Assembly (NCBI RefSeq): GCF_000021645.1 | Contig: NC_011661.1 | Location: 1,520,723-1,584,722, forward strand | Reading direction: 5' to 3' | Length of the DNA: 64,000 bases | Source of the DNA: Dictyoglomus turgidum DSM 6724 | GTDB lineage: Bacteria > Dictyoglomota > Dictyoglomia > Dictyoglomales > Dictyoglomaceae | In this document: positions 39,809-48,478 of the stretch, piece by piece | Numbering within the stretch: the stretch's first letter is position 1 | Layout of the letters: each line of letters begins with the position of its first letter | Notes under the pieces: model-generated | What the model was told of the DNA's origin: nothing | The model's input: only the letters and a program-made list of their open reading frames with translations | Database searches by the model: none | Position numbers and translations under genes: made by a program

Positions 39809-40880
39809 TTAAAATAACCTCACCATTTTTTACTAAAAAATGAGGAAAATCTTTAAGAAACTCTATTCTAATAGGAGTAGTTAAGAATATCTGAAAATTC
39901 TTTATTCCCTCCCATACTTTTCTTTGCTTATCCTCATCCAAATCCCCAAAAAGGTCATCAATAAGAAGAATAGGCTTTTCTTTTCTATTTTCAGAAAGAA
40001 TCTCAACTTGAGCCAATTTCCAAATTATATATCCTAACTTCTTTTCTCCAGCAGAACCAAATTTTCTCAAATCATATTTAACATTGTCTCTTATAACCCT
40101 TAAAATTACATCATCTCTGTGGGGACCTACTAAAGTATATTTTTTCCTTTTTTCTTCCCATTCTTTCTCTTTTAACATTGTCTCAAAATTTTTTAGCATC
40201 TCTTCTTCTGAATCTCCTAAAGGCACTGAAGAAAGATACTCTACTTCAAGGAAATCTCTACCAAGGAGATTATTAGAAACTTCTTTAACCTTACGCTTTA
40301 TCTCTTCCATCACATTCCTTCTCTCAAAAAGAATATATCCCCCTAATCTAATTAGTGTGGAATTCCAAAGGCTAACATCTCTCTCATTTTTAAGAGTTAA
40401 GTTTCTTTGATATAAAGCCTTATAATATTCTGAAAGAGCTTTGTGATATTTATAAGATAAGGTAGAGATAAACCTATTTAGTAAATACCTTCTCTGAGAC
40501 GGACCCTTTTTAAAATTTTCTATCTCTTCTTGAGAAAAAAGTATTATGGGAAAAAGGAAGACCATATCTCTATATCTTTTCAAATTTTTTTGATTAATCT
40601 TTATTCTTTTTTCCTCCCCTGAGAGGGCTGTCTCCAGTATAAGATTTTGGCTTTGCCAATCCACATTTCCTTTAAGATAAAAACTTTCTTCTCCCCACCT
40701 TATAATTTCCTTTTCATTTTTAGTTCTAAAGGATTTTCCAGAAAAAAGAAAATATATACCCTCAAGGATATTAGTTTTTCCTTGAGCATTTTCCCCATAA
40801 AATATATTCACGTCGAAAAAATTTAAACTTAAATTTTTCAAATTCCTAAAATTTATGACCTTTAAATCTATAAGACGCAA
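39801..40880 (-). CDS. recF: DNA replication and repair protein RecF
   Basis: RecF is an SMC-like ATPase that helps load RecA at gaps. The 359 residues start with LIDLKVINFRNLKNLSL and Walker A FYGENAQGKTNILEGIYF; the signature region FGSAGEKKLGYIIWKLAQVE and Walker B ILLIDDLFGDLDEDK are at the C-terminal end. It starts right after the S4-domain gene. Confidence 0.95.
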
Positions 40881-41096
40881 TTACTCTCCCACCATCACAA
40901 CATATTTTTCTCCATCAATCTCTACCACATCTCCATGTTTTAACTTTCTACTTCTATGAAGTTCTATTTCTCCATTAACTTTTACCTTTCCCGCTAAAAT
41001 AAGATTTTTAGCTTGCCCTCCTGTTTCCACAATTCTACACCATTTCAAAAATTGTCCTAATGTAATATACTCTGTATAGATTTTTACTTCCTTCAT
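40881..41096 (-). CDS. S4-domain RNA-binding protein (YaaA/RlbA-like)
   Basis: A 71-residue S4-like RNA-binding domain: TLGQFLKWCRIVETGGQAK, then ILAGKVKVNGEIELHRSRKL and a C-terminal GDVVEIDGEKYVVM. The dnaN-yaaA-recF arrangement is common in Gram-positive bacteria. Related proteins are linked to ribosome assembly. Its ATG overlaps the dnaN stop by four bases. Confidence 0.9.
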   Translation of the reverse strand: MKEVKIYTEYITLGQFLKWCRIVETGGQAKNLILAGKVKVNGEIELHRSRKLKHGDVVEIDGEKYVVMVGE

Positions 41097-42196
41097 AATC
41101 TTACAGGCATTAAGATATATGTATAATTCTCATCTTCAGGAGATGTGATCAAAGCAGGTCCAAGATCAGAAGTAAATCTCATGACTACTTCATCCCAGTC
41201 AGCATTGTCCAAAGGATCCATAAGGTATTCCACATTGAAACCTATCTCTAAATTACCATCTATTTCAACCTCAGCAGGCAATACTTCCTTAGCAAAACCT
41301 CTTTCCGATGGCAAAGTAGAAATTACAACCTCCTCTGAAGAAAGACTAATTTTTACCGTATTTGTTTGATCTATTTCGGCAAAGACCTCCATTCTTCCTA
41401 AAACATCCAGAAAGTCTTTCCTGTTAGCTTTAAAAGAGGCTGTAAAATCCGTTGGTATTATCTTATCATAAGCTGGAAACTGTCCCTGAAGAAGCCTTGA
41501 TATAAAATAAATCTCTCCACAATTAAATACTACTTGGTTATCTAAAGCAGCCATATTTACCCTATCATCCATAGCTTTTGTAATTATTTTTTGCCACTCC
41601 TTTAAGCTCTTAGAAGGAACAATTATAGGAGCAAAATCTTTTTCTATTTCCAAGGTCTTAAGAGCAAGCCTATGCCCATCCACTGCTACCATATTTAATT
41701 TTCCTTCTTTTCCTTCAAAAAGAACCCCAGTAAGTACTTGTTTTATTTCATCTTCGGCTGCAGCAAAAATAGTCTGCTTTATAGCTTTTGCGAACAGAAT
41801 TCTATCAAAACTTGCGTGATATTCACCTATATTACCAATTTCCACTTTTGGAAACTCTTCTGTACTTTCCCCTTGAATCTCTATATCCGAGTATCCAGCA
41901 TGGATTACTGCTCTATTTCTCTCATTCACATGGATCTCTAAAGTTACTTCAGGAAGTTTTCCAATAACATCTATAAATAGACTTGCCGGAAGACAAACTT
42001 CTCCTGGCTCTTCAACAATAACAGGCATACTTAAAGCAAGTCCAATTTCTAAATTATTCCCTTGAAGATATAAAGTATCATTCTCAGCCTTCATATAGAC
42101 ATAAGTTAGAATAGGTATAGTGGTTTTTGTAGCAACAGCGCTCTTAACAAACTGCAATGACTTATATAAATCTTCTTGCTGAGTGATAAACTTCAT
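41093..42196 (-). CDS. dnaN: DNA polymerase III sliding clamp (beta subunit)
   Basis: The ring-shaped clamp that holds the replicative polymerase on DNA. The 367 residues have the three-domain pattern; MVAVDGHRLALK near 180 and the C-terminal YILMPVRL end are typical. An AAGGAGGAGGAAATA ribosome binding site precedes the ATG. It leads the dnaN-S4-recF-dciA-gyrB operon; dnaA, its usual upstream neighbour, is missing and a divergent Rrf2 gene is in its place. Confidence 0.96.
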   Translation of the reverse strand: MKFITQQEDLYKSLQFVKSAVATKTTIPILTYVYMKAENDTLYLQGNNLEIGLALSMPVIVEEPGEVCLPASLFIDVIGKLPEVTLEIHVNERNRAVIHAGYSDIEIQGESTEEFPKVEIGNIGEYHASFDRILFAKAIKQTIFAAAEDEIKQVLTGVLFEGKEGKLNMVAVDGHRLALKTLEIEKDFAPIIVPSKSLKEWQKIITKAMDDRVNMAALDNQVVFNCGEIYFISRLLQGQFPAYDKIIPTDFTASFKANRKDFLDVLGRMEVFAEIDQTNTVKISLSSEEVVISTLPSERGFAKEVLPAEVEIDGNLEIGFNVEYLMDPLDNADWDEVVMRFTSDLGPALITSPEDENYTYILMPVRL

Positions 42197-42237
42197 TATT
42201 TCCTCCTCCTTCTTTGGAATTTAATTTACACTTCTCA

Positions 42238-42243
42238 ATTATA
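42238..42243 (-). promoter_or_regulatory. -10 box for the dnaN operon
   Basis: A perfect TATAAT on the minus strand, 41 bases before the dnaN ATG, with no good -35 at the correct distance. It diverges from the Rrf2 promoter in the same 147-base gap. There is no evident DnaA-box cluster here. Confidence 0.5.
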
Positions 42244-42275
42244 CCCTGACATGGAAAAAATAAAAAGTTTCACTA

Positions 42276-42304
42276 TTGACAAACTCAAAATTCCGACTTA
42301 AAAT
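42276..42304 (+). promoter_or_regulatory. strong promoter for the Rrf2-sufCB operon
   Basis: A perfect TTGACA (42276-42281), exactly 17 bases of spacer and TAAAAT (42299-42304). The ATG of the Rrf2 gene is 40 bases further, behind TAGGAGGCAGG. An Rrf2 protein would be expected to bind around this site. Confidence 0.85.
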
Positions 42305-42343
42305 GTAAATGTTGAGTAAAAAACTAAACTTTTAGGAGGCAGG

Positions 42344-42778
42344 ATGTTTAGAGTATCCGCAAAATTAGAGTATGGCTTAAGAGCCATGATCTTCTTGGGG
42401 AAAAATTATCCCCATGAAAAGTTGACCCTTTCTCAGATATCACAGGAAGAAAACATATCAAGAGAATTTCTTGCTCAGCTTATGTCAGAACTAAGAAGAG
42501 CAAATCTTGTGGAAAGCTATAAAGGCATAACGGGAGGCTATACTTTAACTAAACCACCCCATGAAATAACTTTAAAAGAGATTTTCGAAGCCTTAGAGGG
42601 ACCTATTCAGATTATTGATTGTATCCATATAGATAACAAATGTAATAAAGAAAGAAGCTGTTATTCAAAAAATATTTGGATATTTATCGAAAAGAAAATC
42701 ATAGATCTTTTGGGGAGTTTAACCTTAGAAGACCTTATTAATGGAACAATTAGAAAGGAGGAAATTTTAACATTATGA
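42344..42778 (+). CDS. Rrf2-family transcriptional regulator, probable Fe-S sensor
   Basis: The 144 residues have the Rrf2/IscR winged helix: VSAKLEYGLRAMIFLG, ISREFLAQLMSELRRANLVES and KGITGGYTLTKPP. Three cysteines follow the IscR-like layout, in DCIHIDNKCNKERSCYSK (C-x7-C-x5-C), and could bind an Fe-S cluster. It precedes sufC (ATGA overlap), so it probably measures Fe-S status and controls the suf genes, as SufR/IscR do. The exact family member cannot be settled. Confidence 0.9.
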   Translation: MFRVSAKLEYGLRAMIFLGKNYPHEKLTLSQISQEENISREFLAQLMSELRRANLVESYKGITGGYTLTKPPHEITLKEIFEALEGPIQIIDCIHIDNKCNKERSCYSKNIWIFIEKKIIDLLGSLTLEDLINGTIRKEEILTL

Positions 42779-43527
42779 AAGAAGTATTGAAGAAAGAGAT
42801 GTTAAGATTGGAAAATTTAAAAGTCAAAGTCAAAGACGAGGTAATTCTTGAAAACATAAATCTCTCTCTAAATGAGGGAGTACATGTACTCCTTGGGCCC
42901 AATGGAACAGGAAAATCTACTCTCTTAGGAGCAATTATGGGACTTTCCAAATATAAAGTGTCAGGAAAAATATGGTTCTATAATGAGGATATTACTGAAT
43001 TATCTCCAGATCAAAGGTTTAAAAAAGGAATATTTCTTGCATATCAATTACCACCAGCTGTAAGAGGTGTAAGATTAAAAGATATTTTAAAGAAAATCTT
43101 AAATATTGATCCTAAAAAAAGTTTACCCGATGAGGTATATACATATTTAAGAGAATTAGACCTTGATGAAAGTTTCCTTGAAAGAGAAATTAATTATGGG
43201 TTTTCAGGAGGAGAAAGAAAGAAAAGTGAAATTCTTCAACTCCTATTGGCAAAACCAAAGCTCGCTATGCTTGACGAGCCAGATTCGGGTGTAGATATAG
43301 ATTCTCTAAAACTTATTGGCGAAAACTTAAGAAAGATCTCCAAAGAAAGTAATCTGTTAATTGTTACCCATAATCTGAAGATTCTTGATTATGTAAATAC
43401 TGATTCTGTGGTTGTGCTTTTAGATGGAAAATATATTTATAAAGACGGTATTGAAATAATACATCAGATTGAAGAAAGAGGATATGAGTATGTAAGGAGG
43501 TTAGCATATGCTCAAAACTTATCTTAA
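42775..43527 (+). CDS. sufC: Fe-S cluster assembly ATPase SufC
   Basis: SufC powers the SufBC(D) scaffold that builds Fe-S clusters. The 250 residues contain Walker A GPNGTGKSTLL, signature FSGGERKKSEILQ, Walker B LAMLDEPDSGVD and the switch His in VTHNLKILDYV. It starts at the ATG overlapping the regulator's stop, behind AAAGGAGGAAA, and overlaps sufB by 20 bases. Confidence 0.94.
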   Translation: MKEVLKKEMLRLENLKVKVKDEVILENINLSLNEGVHVLLGPNGTGKSTLLGAIMGLSKYKVSGKIWFYNEDITELSPDQRFKKGIFLAYQLPPAVRGVRLKDILKKILNIDPKKSLPDEVYTYLRELDLDESFLEREINYGFSGGERKKSEILQLLLAKPKLAMLDEPDSGVDIDSLKLIGENLRKISKESNLLIVTHNLKILDYVNTDSVVVLLDGKYIYKDGIEIIHQIEERGYEYVRRLAYAQNLS

Positions 43528-44743
43528 AGAGTTAAGAGAAAGAGCTCTAAAAGCGAAAAATAAACCAGCATTATTGGGCCCAGATATAGATTTAGAACCT
43601 TACATGAGGACTATAAGGGATGTTCAGGTTGAGGATTTAGATGATCTTCCCGACGAAATAAAAGAGAATATTCTTTATTCTGGAATAACCCCATCTGAGG
43701 AAGAAAGAGCAGGAACTTATTTCCAAATAAACCATAGTGTGGTCTATGAAAAATTGAAAGAAACCTATAAAGGTAAATTAGAGATAATGTCTATCCAAGA
43801 AGCCCTTGAAAAATATGACTGGTTAGAAAACTATTACGGAAGACTCGTTTCACCAGATACTGATAAATATACAGCATGGGCTGAAATTCTTCCTACTGGA
43901 GGTTACTTTATAAGGGTATTCGCTAATCAGAAAGTTGAATATCCTGTACAATCCTGCTTATACATAAAAGAAGGAAATATAAGTCAAAATGTACACAATA
44001 TAATAATAGTAGAAGAAAACGCTGAAGTTTTTGTAACTACAGGATGTCTAACTCACTTAAAAAATCAGCCTGGAATCCACATAGGGATATCAGAGTTCTT
44101 TGTTAAAAAGGGTGGTAAGCTCTATTTTACTATGATTCACAACTGGTCAGAAGAATTTCATGTAAGACCAAGAACCGTAGTGCTTGTGGAAGAAGGTGGA
44201 TTGTTTATTAATAATTACATAAGCTTAAAACCGGTAAAATCCATTCAAAGCTATCCCATAATATATGTAAAGGAGAATGCTATAGCAAGACTCTACAGCA
44301 TCATATATGGTAGAAAAGATTCTTATATTGATCTTGGTGGAAGAATAGTATTTGAAGGTGAAAATTCAAAAGGAGAAATAGTCTCAAGGATAATCGCCGA
44401 TGATTCATCACAGGTATATAGTAGAAGTGAACTCATAGGAAAAGCAAAAGGCTCAAAAGGTTTCTTAGACTGCAGAGGTATAATCTTAAATAAAAATGCT
44501 AAAATAGTTGCAATACCCATTCTTGATGCCCAACATCCAGAAAGCGAACTCTCTCACGAAGCAGCTATAGGTCCAATAAATGAAGAAGAGATAGAATATT
44601 TAACCACTCGTGGTTTTGACAAAGATGAAGCAATGTCCACCATAACACGTGGTTTCTTAAATCTTGAAATACCTGGTCTTCCTAAGGTTGCAAAGGAACA
44701 AATCAGCAATACAGTAGCACAATTAGAGAAAGCTGGGCTATAA
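43508..44743 (+). CDS. sufB: SufB/SufD family Fe-S scaffold protein
   Basis: The 411 residues cover the SufBD beta-helix core (about 90-370) and C-terminal helical part with SHEAAIGPINEEEIEYLTT. Cysteines in QSCLYIK, TTGCLTHL and LDCRGI could bind a cluster. With SufC alone and no SufD, SufS or SufU following, this is the minimal SufB-SufC (SMS-type) arrangement of anaerobic bacteria and archaea. The protein may be called SmsB in that scheme. It is shorter than E. coli SufB. Confidence 0.92.
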   Translation: MLKTYLKELRERALKAKNKPALLGPDIDLEPYMRTIRDVQVEDLDDLPDEIKENILYSGITPSEEERAGTYFQINHSVVYEKLKETYKGKLEIMSIQEALEKYDWLENYYGRLVSPDTDKYTAWAEILPTGGYFIRVFANQKVEYPVQSCLYIKEGNISQNVHNIIIVEENAEVFVTTGCLTHLKNQPGIHIGISEFFVKKGGKLYFTMIHNWSEEFHVRPRTVVLVEEGGLFINNYISLKPVKSIQSYPIIYVKENAIARLYSIIYGRKDSYIDLGGRIVFEGENSKGEIVSRIIADDSSQVYSRSELIGKAKGSKGFLDCRGIILNKNAKIVAIPILDAQHPESELSHEAAIGPINEEEIEYLTTRGFDKDEAMSTITRGFLNLEIPGLPKVAKEQISNTVAQLEKAGL

Positions 44744-44752
44744 TATGAATAA

Positions 44753-45475
44753 ATGGAAGAAAGCTTTAAAGAGATTCTTAAAGAAAAAGTTAACGAGTTG
44801 AATCTAAAACTTGATCCCCTTCAAGAGGAGAAATTCTATTTATATTACAAAGCCTTAAAGGAATGGAATAGGAAAATAAATCTTACTTCTCTTGAAGGGG
44901 AAGAGGAAATTATTTTAAAACATTTTGTTGATTCCCTTGCTTGTATTATCCCTATAAAAGATGAAAATATAGAAAAAATAATAGATATTGGAACAGGAGC
45001 AGGATTTCCTGGTATACCACTAAAAATCTATAATGAGAAATACAAGCTAACCCTTTTAGAATCTCAAAAGAAAAAAGTCTTATTCTTAGAAGAGATAACA
45101 AAAATACTAAAACTCTCTAATGTAGAAATTATTTGGGATAGAGCTGAAAACCTAGGGAAAAATCCTAAATACAGAGAAAATTTTGATTTAGCCCTTGCAA
45201 GAGGAGTTGCCAAGCCCCATATAGTTTTAGAATATGCTATACCCTTTGTAAAGATTGGTGGGATATTCCTAGGACAAGCAACACCAAACAATATTACAGA
45301 ATGGGAAAATACAAAAAGGACTATTGAAATATTAGGGGGAGAAATTGAAGAAAAACTTGAGGTAAATTTTGATAATATCACAAGAATTTTTCTCAAAATA
45401 AGGAAGAAAAACAATACCCCAGAAAAATACCCTCGAAGACCAGGCATTCCTGAAAAAAGACCCCTTATTATGTAG
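44753..45475 (+). CDS. rsmG: 16S rRNA (guanine(527)-N(7))-methyltransferase
   Basis: RsmG methylates G527 of 16S rRNA. The 240 residues have YYKALKEWNRKINLTSL and the SAM motif IIDIGTGAGFPGIPLKI, followed by FDLALARGVAKPHIVLEYA. The C-terminal end has a Pro/Arg-rich tail (YPRRPGIPEKRPL) shared by RsmG proteins. It begins nine bases after sufB. In many bacteria rsmG is near gidA and parA instead, so this place is unusual. Confidence 0.94.
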   Translation: MEESFKEILKEKVNELNLKLDPLQEEKFYLYYKALKEWNRKINLTSLEGEEEIILKHFVDSLACIIPIKDENIEKIIDIGTGAGFPGIPLKIYNEKYKLTLLESQKKKVLFLEEITKILKLSNVEIIWDRAENLGKNPKYRENFDLALARGVAKPHIVLEYAIPFVKIGGIFLGQATPNNITEWENTKRTIEILGGEIEEKLEVNFDNITRIFLKIRKKNNTPEKYPRRPGIPEKRPLIM

Positions 45476-45483
45476 AATCTTTA

Positions 45484-45533
45484 TTGATATTGATGAATTA
45501 ATTAACTAAAATATTTAAGTTAAGAATTTCTTA
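45484..45533 (+). promoter_or_regulatory. promoter with palindrome at the start site, GNAT-like gene
   Basis: TTGATA (45484-45489), exactly 17 bases and TAAAAT (45507-45512) form a good promoter. A perfect 13-base palindrome with arms TAAGAA / TTCTTA around one T (45521-45533) falls right at the expected transcription start, before the GAAGGAGGAAAAG ribosome binding site. It could be an operator. Confidence 0.6.
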
Positions 45534-45555
45534 TCTGAAGGAGGAAAAGTATTTT

Positions 45556-46683
45556 ATGACAAGAGAGATAAGAGAAGTAAAAACAGAAAAAGAAAAAAAA
45601 GACTTCATAATGCTTCCTTTTGAGCTTTATAAAAATGACCCCCACTGGGTTCCCCCTTTAATCTCAGAGATGAAAAGAATAATAAATGGATCTGGGAGTT
45701 TACTTTTTCAAAGCGGACCCTATGCCCTTTTCAATGCTTATGAAAATGGAAAAGTAGTAGGAAGAATAGCAGTAGGGATAGATGAAAAAATGAATAGACT
45801 AAGAAATAAAACTGAAGGCTATATTACCCTTTTTGAAAGTATAAACAGTAAAGAAGTAGCTTTCTCTCTTTTAGATACAGCTCAAAATTGGCTCAAAGAG
45901 AGAAACATGACAAAAATGGTAGGACCTGTTTCTCCTACCAATGGAGATGATTATAGAGGAATGTTAGTAGAAAATTTTGAAGATCCACCTGTTATATATA
46001 CCACCTATAATCCTCCTTATTATGTTGACTTTTTTAAAGAATATGGATTTGAGCCGGAACATACCTTTGTTGCCTTTAAATACGACTTAAAAAGACTTCC
46101 TCTTGATGAATCCATAAGAGTAATTGAGTATGCAAAGAAAAGATATAATTTCTACACCAGAAAGGCAGATTACTCCAAAATCCCAGACGAGGCAAGAATA
46201 TTGCAGAAAATATTAGAAAGATCCCTTATACCCCTTGAATATGATTATCTTATTCCCCCTACAGAAGAGGAAATGCTCACTTTAGCAAAAGACTTAGTTA
46301 AATTTATACCTGCTGAATTTGTACAACTGGCTTTTTCGGGAGAAAGTCCAGTTGGTTTCGCAGTGGCAATGCCAGACTATAATCAAGTACTTAAAAGATT
46401 AAATGGAAGATTGTTTCCCTTAGGATGGCTGAAGTTTTTATGGTATAAAAACAAAATAAACAAAGCAAGGGTATTTTTACTCTTTGTGATCCCTGAATTC
46501 CAATCTAAAGGTGTTCCTGCAGCATTATTTATTGAACTATTAAGATATGCCAGAGAAAAGGGATACGTGTTTGCAGAAGGGTCCACTATAAATATAAACA
46601 ATACAAAGATGTGTCGTGAGGCTGAAGGAGTAGGTGGAGTACTTTATAAAAAATTTGTAATATTTAAAAAAGAAATAGTATAG
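45556..46683 (+). CDS. GNAT-superfamily-like protein of unknown substrate
   Basis: The 375 residues look like the large uncharacterised GNAT-like family: an opening REVKTEKEKKDFIMLPFELY, then DPHWVPPLI, then a middle VGPVSPTNGDDYRGMLVENF and a C-terminal acetyltransferase-like stretch with LFVIPEFQSKGVPAALFIELL. This family is found in many bacteria, often near stress genes, and the acceptor is unknown. It stands alone with its own promoter. Confidence 0.75.
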   Translation: MTREIREVKTEKEKKDFIMLPFELYKNDPHWVPPLISEMKRIINGSGSLLFQSGPYALFNAYENGKVVGRIAVGIDEKMNRLRNKTEGYITLFESINSKEVAFSLLDTAQNWLKERNMTKMVGPVSPTNGDDYRGMLVENFEDPPVIYTTYNPPYYVDFFKEYGFEPEHTFVAFKYDLKRLPLDESIRVIEYAKKRYNFYTRKADYSKIPDEARILQKILERSLIPLEYDYLIPPTEEEMLTLAKDLVKFIPAEFVQLAFSGESPVGFAVAMPDYNQVLKRLNGRLFPLGWLKFLWYKNKINKARVFLLFVIPEFQSKGVPAALFIELLRYAREKGYVFAEGSTININNTKMCREAEGVGGVLYKKFVIFKKEIV

Positions 46684-46713
46684 AGGAAAGGGGGTGTTAA
46701 AACAAAATTTTTC

Positions 46714-46741
46714 TTGACTTTATTCCTTCTTCTCGTATACT
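46714..46741 (+). promoter_or_regulatory. promoter for the second ArsR gene
   Basis: TTGACT (46714-46719), a 16-base spacer and TATACT (46736-46741). The start of transcription would be around 46748, inside the phased direct repeat described next to it, about 50 bases before the ATG. Confidence 0.7.
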
Positions 46742-46757
46742 TATATAGAACTTATAT
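46739..46757 (+). repeat. phased direct repeat, possible operator of the ArsR gene
   Basis: ACTTATAT occurs at 46739-46746 and again at 46750-46757, 11 bases apart (one helical turn), overlapping the -10 box and the expected start site. This is a plausible autoregulatory site. Confidence 0.5.
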
Positions 46758-46799
46758 TAATTAAATAAAAAAACAAAAAGAAAGGGAGTAATAGGACCT

Positions 46800-47117
46800 A
46801 TGAGTATGGAGAATAAAAAGAAACTCTCAATGGAAGAGTGTGAGGCCTTATCAGATATCTTTAAGTCACTCTCAAGTTATGTAAGAATCCACATTCTTTG
46901 TGCTCTTTCCGACGGTGAGAAAAGTGCAGGAGAAATAGCAAAAATAATTAATGCATCCTTTGCAAATACATCTCAAAACTTAAAAGATCTTTATAATTTA
47001 GGACTTCTCAAGAAAAGACGCGTAGGACAATTTGTCTACTATTCCTTAGCCGATGATTCCGTCTTAGAACTATTAGAGTTAGTAAGAAAAATTAGGTTCA
47101 AAGCTACAAAGAGTTAA
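46800..47117 (+). CDS. ArsR-family transcriptional regulator
   Basis: The 105 residues show DIFKSLSSYVRIHILCALSDGEKSAGEI in two parts, a recognition helix ASFANTSQNLKDLYNLGLL and wing KKRRVGQFVYYSL. Cys14 and Cys34 are the only cysteines and do not form the ELCVCDL metal box. It is not close to the other ArsR protein in detail. It stands alone with its own promoter and a terminator, and no target is next to it apart from the convergent porin-like gene. Confidence 0.85.
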   Translation: MSMENKKKLSMEECEALSDIFKSLSSYVRIHILCALSDGEKSAGEIAKIINASFANTSQNLKDLYNLGLLKKRRVGQFVYYSLADDSVLELLELVRKIRFKATKS

Positions 47118-47126
47118 AAAAATAAA

Positions 47127-47146
47127 GGGGGGATCAAAATCCCCCC
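47127..47146. terminator. bidirectional terminator between ArsR and porin-like genes
   Basis: GGGGGGAT (47127-47134) and ATCCCCCC (47139-47146) form a perfect 8-bp stem with a CAAA loop. On the minus strand it is followed by TTTATTTTTTT, a good T-run; on the plus strand by TAAAAATTTTT. It can serve both convergent genes. Confidence 0.8.
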
Positions 47147-47160
47147 TAAAAATTTTTACC

Positions 47161-48381
47161 TTAGAATCTTATAGAACCTGAAATCGATCCTGCAACAGGA
47201 GCCATAACTTGAGGATCTATTGCAATTGCTGCGTCAGCTTGAATAAGAAGAACATTTAATCCTAAACCAAGGGTGTAAAGTTGAGGTTGGAAATTAGTAT
47301 CAAGTACTGCTCCGCCCCTTGCTGTTAATACAAAGAATAGAGGTTGTTCTATACCAAACCTATAGGAAAGAGGAGTAAAGGTCTTATCAAGATCGGCATC
47401 CACAGAAACCCTGGTGCCAAGCACTGGAACCTTTACAAATACACCTGCCTTTAAAGACATGTCTGGTAAAACTACATCTATAGGAGTAGGAGTTTCAGAA
47501 TAAGGAGTAACTGTGGAGTATGTAGGATTACCAGTTCCCGAATCCAAATAATAATATCCTTTTTCATATCCAAAAGTTTCCTTGCCTTCTAATGGTATAG
47601 CATAAACATCCTTTACTACTATTCCTGCTGCCACAAAAGGTGAAAATCTTACGTAGGTTCCAAGATCAAAAGACACATATCTTTGTTCTATTAAATCAAA
47701 TTTTCTTTCATAATAATCATTCTCATTTGGTCCTCCAGTTAAAGTAGCCTCCGTCACTCCAGTTTGGGTTACCTTTGTACTTATAGAAGTATCCACATAA
47801 TACTCATTCACTGCCCTAACATTAGCACCAAAATTTACTTTTAATCCCAAAAGGTCAATAGCAGGAATTGCAACAGTAAGAGCACCGTTAGCTTTTACAT
47901 TTGCATCAAGGGATACTTGCCCTTCTAATTGCAAATCCGCAGAAGAATCACTTGCAGTATACTTATAGTAGTAAGCATCTACATCTCCATCTCCAAACAA
48001 AGTTAAGCCAAGCTTACTTATACCAAGATGTAAGTATCCAGCTGAGGACAAATTAAAAGAAAGTTTTCCATCAGGAGGTTCACTATCATTCTGGAGAAGT
48101 TGTAAATACTCTACAAAAGTGTTAAGATTGTTAAAATTTTGCTCATCAAGGGGGGCAATTCCAAAACCAAATTTAAAAGCTAATCTTGAGTATTCCCCCA
48201 TTAGTGCTGGATTGTAAATAGCAGAGGTTGGAGAATCTGCAAGAGCTGTCATAGCACCAGCCATACCCATTGCCCTTGGATCATACAAAAGATCTTTATA
48301 GCTAAAAGTAGTAGTTGCAGCATAGGATATGCTCATCAAGAAAATCGCCAAGATCAATAGGGGAAGAAATCTTTTTTTCAT
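47161..48381 (-). CDS. outer-membrane beta-barrel protein (PorV/FadL-like)
   Basis: A signal peptide (residues 1-21, ending SYA) is followed by a segment DPRAMGMAGAMTALADSPTSAIYNPAL near 34-60 typical of PorV/TraF-like and FadL-like outer-membrane proteins (quoted in parts: AMGMAGAMTALAD and SAIYNPAL). The remainder alternates beta-strands of aromatic and small residues and ends in SIRF, a barrel-like end with a terminal Phe. The 406 residues would form a 12-14-strand barrel. It shows that the host has an outer membrane or toga-like layer. The cargo is unknown. Confidence 0.78.
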   Translation of the reverse strand: MKKRFLPLLILAIFLMSISYAATTTFSYKDLLYDPRAMGMAGAMTALADSPTSAIYNPALMGEYSRLAFKFGFGIAPLDEQNFNNLNTFVEYLQLLQNDSEPPDGKLSFNLSSAGYLHLGISKLGLTLFGDGDVDAYYYKYTASDSSADLQLEGQVSLDANVKANGALTVAIPAIDLLGLKVNFGANVRAVNEYYVDTSISTKVTQTGVTEATLTGGPNENDYYERKFDLIEQRYVSFDLGTYVRFSPFVAAGIVVKDVYAIPLEGKETFGYEKGYYYLDSGTGNPTYSTVTPYSETPTPIDVVLPDMSLKAGVFVKVPVLGTRVSVDADLDKTFTPLSYRFGIEQPLFFVLTARGGAVLDTNFQPQLYTLGLGLNVLLIQADAAIAIDPQVMAPVAGSISGSIRF

Positions 48382-48450
48382 AAGCCTCTCACCTCACAAT
48401 TTCAAATTTCTTTTTTCCACGCTTTCATTATACCTCTTACAGCTGAAATA

Positions 48451-48474
48451 AAAAAGTGATGTAGCTCACTTTTT
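48451..48474. repeat. 9-bp inverted repeat in the divergent porin/hsp20 promoter region
   Basis: AAAAAGTGA (48451-48459) and TCACTTTTT (48466-48474) form a perfect inverted repeat with a six-base spacer. It covers the place where the -35 of the hsp20 promoter should be, so it looks like a repressor or activator site. It differs from CIRCE. Confidence 0.6.
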
Positions 48475-48478
48475 ATGA

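Noticed and set aside
42197-42343. Possible replication origin between dnaN and the Rrf2 gene
   Set aside because: No cluster of DnaA-box-like nonamers and no dnaA beside it; the gap is explained by two divergent promoters.
45064-45447. Open frame of 127 codons on the minus strand
   Set aside because: Antisense to rsmG, which is complete and recognisable; no ribosome binding site.
46684-46746. Short hydrophobic peptide frame after the GNAT-like stop codon
   Set aside because: It is in frame with and directly after the stop but has no usable start codon behind a ribosome binding site; the bases are better explained as a promoter.
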